64,000 nucleotides of DNA from Palsa-892 sp035295845 (GTDB taxonomy: Bacteria > Pseudomonadota > Alphaproteobacteria > Rhizobiales > Xanthobacteraceae), in the NCBI GenBank assembly GCA_035295845.1, contig DATGIF010000017.1:131548-195547 (forward strand), read 5' to 3'. Numbering within the stretch: position 1 is the stretch's first letter; each line of letters begins with the position of its first letter. Of the stretch, positions 60,848 to 64,000 are shown piece by piece. Both the position numbers and the translations under genes were made by a program. The notes under the pieces were generated by a model that did no database searches, was not told the origin of the DNA, and saw only the letters and a list, made by a program, of their open reading frames with translations.

Positions 60848-61666
60848 TTAGCCGGCCAAATCGCGCGAACGCTTGGTTGCGGCGGCGACCGCTTTTTTCA
60901 GCAATGCTTCCAGTCCTTCCTTGTCCATCAAGACTTCCAGCGCCGCCGCCGTGGTCCCGCCGGGCGAAGTAACGTTTTCGCGAAGCTTCGCCGCATCATG
61001 CTGGGACCGGTGGAGTAATTCGCCGGAACCAGTAACCGTCTCACGCGCAAGCTTGATGGCAAGATCCTTGGGAAGACCCGCGGCGATCGCCGCCTCGGCG
61101 AGACTTTCCGCCAGCAGAAAGAGATAGGCAGGACCGGAACCTGACACGGCCGTCACCGCGTCCATCAATGCCTCGTCATCGACCCATTCGACGGCGCCGA
61201 CCGCGGCGAGAAGATCATGCGCGAGCTTCTTTTTCGCAGCGTCCACGCGCTTGTTCGCGATCGCGACCGTAATCCCCCGCCCGATCGAAGCGGGCGTGTT
61301 GGGCATGCCGCGGACGATCGCGGCGGACGGAAACGCTCTCTCCAGCGAAGCGATCGTCCTTCCTGCCATGATCGAAATCACCACGCTTTTCGGCTGCACG
61401 AACGGCGCGAGCGAAGGCGCCGCCTCGGCCGCGATCTGCGGCTTCACCGCGAGCACGATGGCATCGGGCGAGAAGGTTTTCGGATCGGGATCGCGGCCAA
61501 TTTTGCGCGCGGCGATGATCTTCGCGACTTCCGGCGGCGGCGCCGGATCGCGCACAGCGATATGCTTGGGATCGAGCCCGCGCGCGAGCCACCCTTCGAG
61601 AAGCGCACCGCCCATCTTACCCGCGCCCACCAGGAGCACGGTGCCATGGAGCATCTGCGCAGCCAT
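60848..61666 (-). CDS. proC: Pyrroline-5-carboxylate reductase
   Basis: A 272-residue NAD(P)H enzyme with the N-terminal Rossmann motif VGAGKMGGALLEGWL, the VRGMPNTPASIG segment and the C-terminal AVSGSGPAYLFLLAESL followed by SPGGTTAAAL, which forms the substrate site. It makes proline from pyrroline-5-carboxylate. It starts seven bases after the ybjN stop. The unit ubiK-ybjN-proC-tetR-csaA reads leftward. Confidence 0.95.
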   Translation of the reverse strand: MAAQMLHGTVLLVGAGKMGGALLEGWLARGLDPKHIAVRDPAPPPEVAKIIAARKIGRDPDPKTFSPDAIVLAVKPQIAAEAAPSLAPFVQPKSVVISIMAGRTIASLERAFPSAAIVRGMPNTPASIGRGITVAIANKRVDAAKKKLAHDLLAAVGAVEWVDDEALMDAVTAVSGSGPAYLFLLAESLAEAAIAAGLPKDLAIKLARETVTGSGELLHRSQHDAAKLRENVTSPGGTTAAALEVLMDKEGLEALLKKAVAAATKRSRDLAG

Positions 61667-61673
61667 CGCGGAC

Positions 61674-62174
61674 TTACGCTTCGCCGACGGTCTCGAACAT
61701 CGCCGCGTCGATCGCTTCGCGGGCGGTCTTGCCGGCCCAGATCACGAATTGGAAGGCGGGGAAGTAACGCTCGGCCGCGTCAACCGCACGCTCGAGTTGC
61801 GCTTCGCACTGGCGGTCGCTCGCGACCGCACCGCCCGCGAGCAAGAGCGCGTGCCGGTACATGACCATGCCCTCGTCCGGCCACAGGTCGAAATGGCCGA
61901 CCCACAGCTGTTCGTTCACGATCGAGAGCAATTTCAGGACTTCGTTCCTGCGGCCCTCCGGCACCTTGAGGTCGAAGGCGCAGGCGAGATGCAGCGCCTC
62001 GAGCTCCGCCATCCACTGAAACGAGATGTGATAGTCGGTCCACCGTCCGCGGATCGAGAGCGTGATTTCCGAATCGCCCGAACGCTCAAACGCCCAGTTA
62101 TTGAGGGCTGCGAGACGCTCGACGAGATCGACTGGATTCGCCTGCGGTTCCGTCTCGAAATCGGTGATCGACAT
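61674..62174 (-). CDS. YbjN-domain protein
   Basis: A 166-residue cytoplasmic protein of the YbjN domain: VDLVERLAALNNWAFER, the WTDYHISFQW strand, then FDLKVPEGRRNEVLKLLSIVNEQLWVGHFDLWPD and MVMYRHALLLAGG. Function is unknown; E. coli YbjN affects motility and stress gene expression. It lies 171 bp after ubiK and 7 bp before proC, an order that recurs in related genomes. Distantly similar to the exported protein at 45531. Confidence 0.9.
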   Translation of the reverse strand: MSITDFETEPQANPVDLVERLAALNNWAFERSGDSEITLSIRGRWTDYHISFQWMAELEALHLACAFDLKVPEGRRNEVLKLLSIVNEQLWVGHFDLWPDEGMVMYRHALLLAGGAVASDRQCEAQLERAVDAAERYFPAFQFVIWAGKTAREAIDAAMFETVGEA

Positions 62175-62345
62175 GGTTCCTCGCGGGCGAACTGGGGATT
62201 GAATAAGGCGATTGCGTGTCTCGCCGATGACGGCGAATCACTCGTCCAGCTCCTGGTTCGAGAAGAATCGGATTTGGAGTCCGGCCGCAATGCCGGGGCC
62301 GGAGGCGTCCACAGGGATCGCTAGAAATGCCTTTGCGGGCGGTCT

Positions 62346-62627
62346 TTAGCCGCCCCGCGGGCCTTCGTCTTTCGGCGCGGTTCCGAGCTTCTTTTCGAGC
62401 TCGACAATTCGGGCGGCCAGACGATCGTTTTCGTCGCGCGCTTTTGCCGCCATTTCCTTGACCGCCTCGAACTCCTCGCGCTTGACCACGTCGAGATTGC
62501 GCAGGATTCGCTCGGCCTGGGTCTGAAAGACCGTTTCGACCTCTTTGCGCACGCCGCTTGCGACGCCGGCGGCATCGTTCATCAGCTTCGCCATTTCGTC
62601 CAAAAACCGGTTGGTTGTCTGCACCAT
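62346..62627 (-). CDS. ubiK: Ubiquinone biosynthesis accessory factor UbiK
   Basis: A 93-residue protein of the BMFP/YqiC family: RFLDEMAKLMNDAAGVASGV, then VETVFQTQAERILRNLDVVKREEFEAVKEM and a coiled-coil end with KARDENDRLAARIVELEKKL. UbiK binds UbiJ and helps ubiquinone assembly on the membrane. ATG 62627 begins MVQTTNRFLD; upstream in-frame codons are not conserved. It heads the minus-strand operon and is divergent from lgt, 95 bp apart. Confidence 0.93.
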   Translation of the reverse strand: MVQTTNRFLDEMAKLMNDAAGVASGVRKEVETVFQTQAERILRNLDVVKREEFEAVKEMAAKARDENDRLAARIVELEKKLGTAPKDEGPRGG

Positions 62628-62722
62628 AAGCGGCTCCCGCAATGACGGGGTGAGAATGGGGTGCGCGAACAGCAGGCGCAAGAGCGCTTGACTCGGAAAC
62701 CACCGCGGCCGATCCACGCTCC

Positions 62723-63547
62723 ATGCCGCTATTCGTATTGCCTTTCCCCGTCTTTGATCCCATCGCGGTTTCCATCGGCCCCTTCGCGATTCGCTGGTAC
62801 GCGCTCGCCTATGTGGCGGGCATCCTCTTTGCCTGGTGGCTGGCGCGGCGGATTGCGGCGAACGAGGCGCTGTGGGGCGGCCATTCGCCGATCCGGCCCG
62901 TGGATGTCGATGATGTCATCGCCTGGTGCGCGCTCGGCATCGTGGCGGGCGGCCGGCTCGGCTACGTATTGTTTTACGGCCCCTCCTACTTCGCGTCCCA
63001 CCCCACCGAAATTTTCGTGCTGTGGCACGGCGGCATGTCGTTCCACGGCGGATTTTTGGGAACGATTGTCGCCCTCCTCTTGTTCGCCCGCTCCCGCGGC
63101 ATTCGCATGTTGTCGATGCTCGACCTAGCCGCGATCGTGACGCCGATCGGGCTCTTTCTCGGCCGCCTCGCTAATTTCGTGAATGGCGAGCTATGGGGCC
63201 GGCCGACCGATGTTCCCTGGGCCTTCATATTTCCTCGCGCCGGACCCGAGCCGCGGCATCCGAGCCAGCTTTACGAAGCCGCCCTCGAAGGCATTTTGCT
63301 ATTTGCGATCGTTCTCTTCGCCGCGCGCGCGGGCGCGTTGAGAAGGCCGGGGCTGATCGGCGGCCTCTTCGTCGCGTGCTACGGATTGGCCCGGATTGTC
63401 GGCGAACAGTTCCGCGAGCCTGACGTCCAAATCGGCTTTCTCGCCGGTGGGCTGACCATGGGAATGCTATTGTCGCTGCCCATGGTGCTTGCGGGTGCGA
63501 TCGCGATTGTGCGCGCATGGCGCATTCCTCCGGCCGGAGCGGCATGA
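62723..63547 (+). CDS. lgt: Prolipoprotein diacylglyceryl transferase
   Basis: A 274-residue inner-membrane enzyme with seven hydrophobic segments. Signature elements are present: GGRLGYVLFYG, MSFHGGFLGTIVAL (essential His), RLANFVNGELWGRPTD, HPSQLYEAALEG and GLARIVGEQFREPD. It attaches diacylglycerol to the lipobox Cys of lipoproteins such as the two described above. ATG 62723. Its stop overlaps the start of the next gene (ATGA). Confidence 0.97.
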   Translation: MPLFVLPFPVFDPIAVSIGPFAIRWYALAYVAGILFAWWLARRIAANEALWGGHSPIRPVDVDDVIAWCALGIVAGGRLGYVLFYGPSYFASHPTEIFVLWHGGMSFHGGFLGTIVALLLFARSRGIRMLSMLDLAAIVTPIGLFLGRLANFVNGELWGRPTDVPWAFIFPRAGPEPRHPSQLYEAALEGILLFAIVLFAARAGALRRPGLIGGLFVACYGLARIVGEQFREPDVQIGFLAGGLTMGMLLSLPMVLAGAIAIVRAWRIPPAGAA

Positions 63548-64000
63548 AATCTCTGCAGCAGGAACTTCGTGCCATTATTGAAGCCGAAGGTCCGATGCCT
63601 GTCTCGCGCTACATGGCGGTTTGCCTCGCGCATCCGCGTCACGGCTATTACGCGACGCGCGATCCGCTGGGTGCGGCCGGCGATTTCACCACCGCGCCAG
63701 AGATCAGCCAAATGTTCGGCGAGCTCATCGGCCTGTGGTGCGCGGAAGTATGGCGCGGTATGCAGGCGCCGGCACGAATTTCTCTCGTGGAGCTGGGGCC
63801 GGGCCGCGGCACGCTGATGAGCGACATGCTGCGCGCCGCCAAGGTCGTCGCCGGATTCGAACAGGCGCTCGACGTTCACCTGGTGGAAACGAGCCCGGTG
63901 CTCACCAAGCTCCAGCGTGAAAAACTCACGGGCGCCGGCGTGCCGATCACCTGGCATGCGAGCGCCGCGGATTTGCCCGCCGGGCCAGTGCTCGCGATTG
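63544..64000 (+). CDS. MidA/NDUFAF7-family class I methyltransferase (3' end outside window)
   Basis: ATG 63544 overlaps the lgt stop (ATGA) and the frame stays open to the window end, 152 codons in. The N-terminal MPVSRYMAVCLAHPRHGYYAT, GDFTTAPEISQMFGELIG and VELGPGRGTLMSDMLRAAK (SAM motif I) identify the MidA/NDUFAF7 family; the mitochondrial relative methylates an arginine of complex I. In Alphaproteobacteria lgt-midA is a common pair. The C-terminus is not visible. Confidence 0.9.
   Translation, partial: MKSLQQELRAIIEAEGPMPVSRYMAVCLAHPRHGYYATRDPLGAAGDFTTAPEISQMFGELIGLWCAEVWRGMQAPARISLVELGPGRGTLMSDMLRAAKVVAGFEQALDVHLVETSPVLTKLQREKLTGAGVPITWHASAADLPAGPVLAI

Overview
The window looks like a chromosomal segment of an alphaproteobacterium of the order Hyphomicrobiales (Rhizobiales), closest in flavour to the Bradyrhizobiaceae/Xanthobacteraceae. 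Reasons: high GC, dense short operons joined by ATGA or GTGA overlaps, Omp25/Omp31-type beta-barrels, a DUF992 protein, a MarR / OmpR-type regulator / EnvZ-like kinase triad, uvrC-pgsA-moaD-moaE synteny, and an intergenic repeat of the kind scattered through Bradyrhizobium-like genomes. I see no rRNA, tRNA, CRISPR array, phage or insertion sequence. Most of the window is core and household chromosome with small accessory pockets.

Layout. 1-4.4 kb: a Tat-exported aldo/keto reductase (cut by the window edge), a hotdog thioesterase, and a divergent locus in which a winged-helix/hydrolase fusion regulator faces an alpha/beta hydrolase followed by mddA (methanethiol S-methyltransferase). 4.4-6.7 kb: YqeY, carA, a GNAT enzyme. 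6.8-11.3 kb: amidase, SDR and an Mla-type lipid transporter operon (mlaE with fused STAS domain, mlaF, mlaD). 11.7-13.8 kb: a flavin monooxygenase operon with a secreted protein upstream and a tiny overlapping hydrophobic ORF downstream. 13.9-18.6 kb: methyltransferase, carB, greA. 18.6-22.4 kb: Lrp regulator, trxB, LysR regulator, a candidate small RNA and msrP. 22.6-27.5 kb: Stf0 sulfotransferase, an EF-G-like GTPase with a degenerate G3 motif, DUF992 protein, aspartate aminotransferase. 27.6-36.8 kb: a mixed accessory stretch (GT87 enzyme, PhyH dioxygenase, methyltransferase, GST, sugar dehydrogenase, carbonic anhydrase, DUF486, a C13/caspase-like peptidase with a duplicated ribosome binding site, small membrane proteins). 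36.9-39.6 kb: DUF1800/DUF1501 pair. 39.7-42.1 kb: uvrB. 42.2-47.3 kb: a poorly described envelope cluster (two paralogous lipoproteins around a FecR-domain repeat protein and a Pr6Pr membrane protein, then VOC, His-rich, YbjN-like, Gly-rich and BtuN-like proteins). 47.5-50.6 kb: secreted protein, RNase T2, rlmJ, cold-shock protein, GST. 50.6-52.1 kb: two outer-membrane beta-barrels. 52.4-55.9 kb: uvrC-pgsA-moaD-moaE. 55.9-59.7 kb: ilvE and the MarR/response regulator/histidine kinase triad. 59.8-64 kb: ubiK-ybjN-proC-tetR-csaA operon facing lgt and a MidA-type methyltransferase (cut by the window edge).

The most promising places for something undescribed are the hydrolase-sensor regulator locus with its 11-bp-period direct repeat (2.2-4.4 kb), the three-stem small RNA candidate (21.3-21.4 kb), the twin lipoprotein/FecR-repeat cluster (42.2-44.5 kb) and the monooxygenase operon with its overlapping 25-residue ORF (11.7-13.8 kb). 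All functional statements come from reading motifs by eye; no database search was run.
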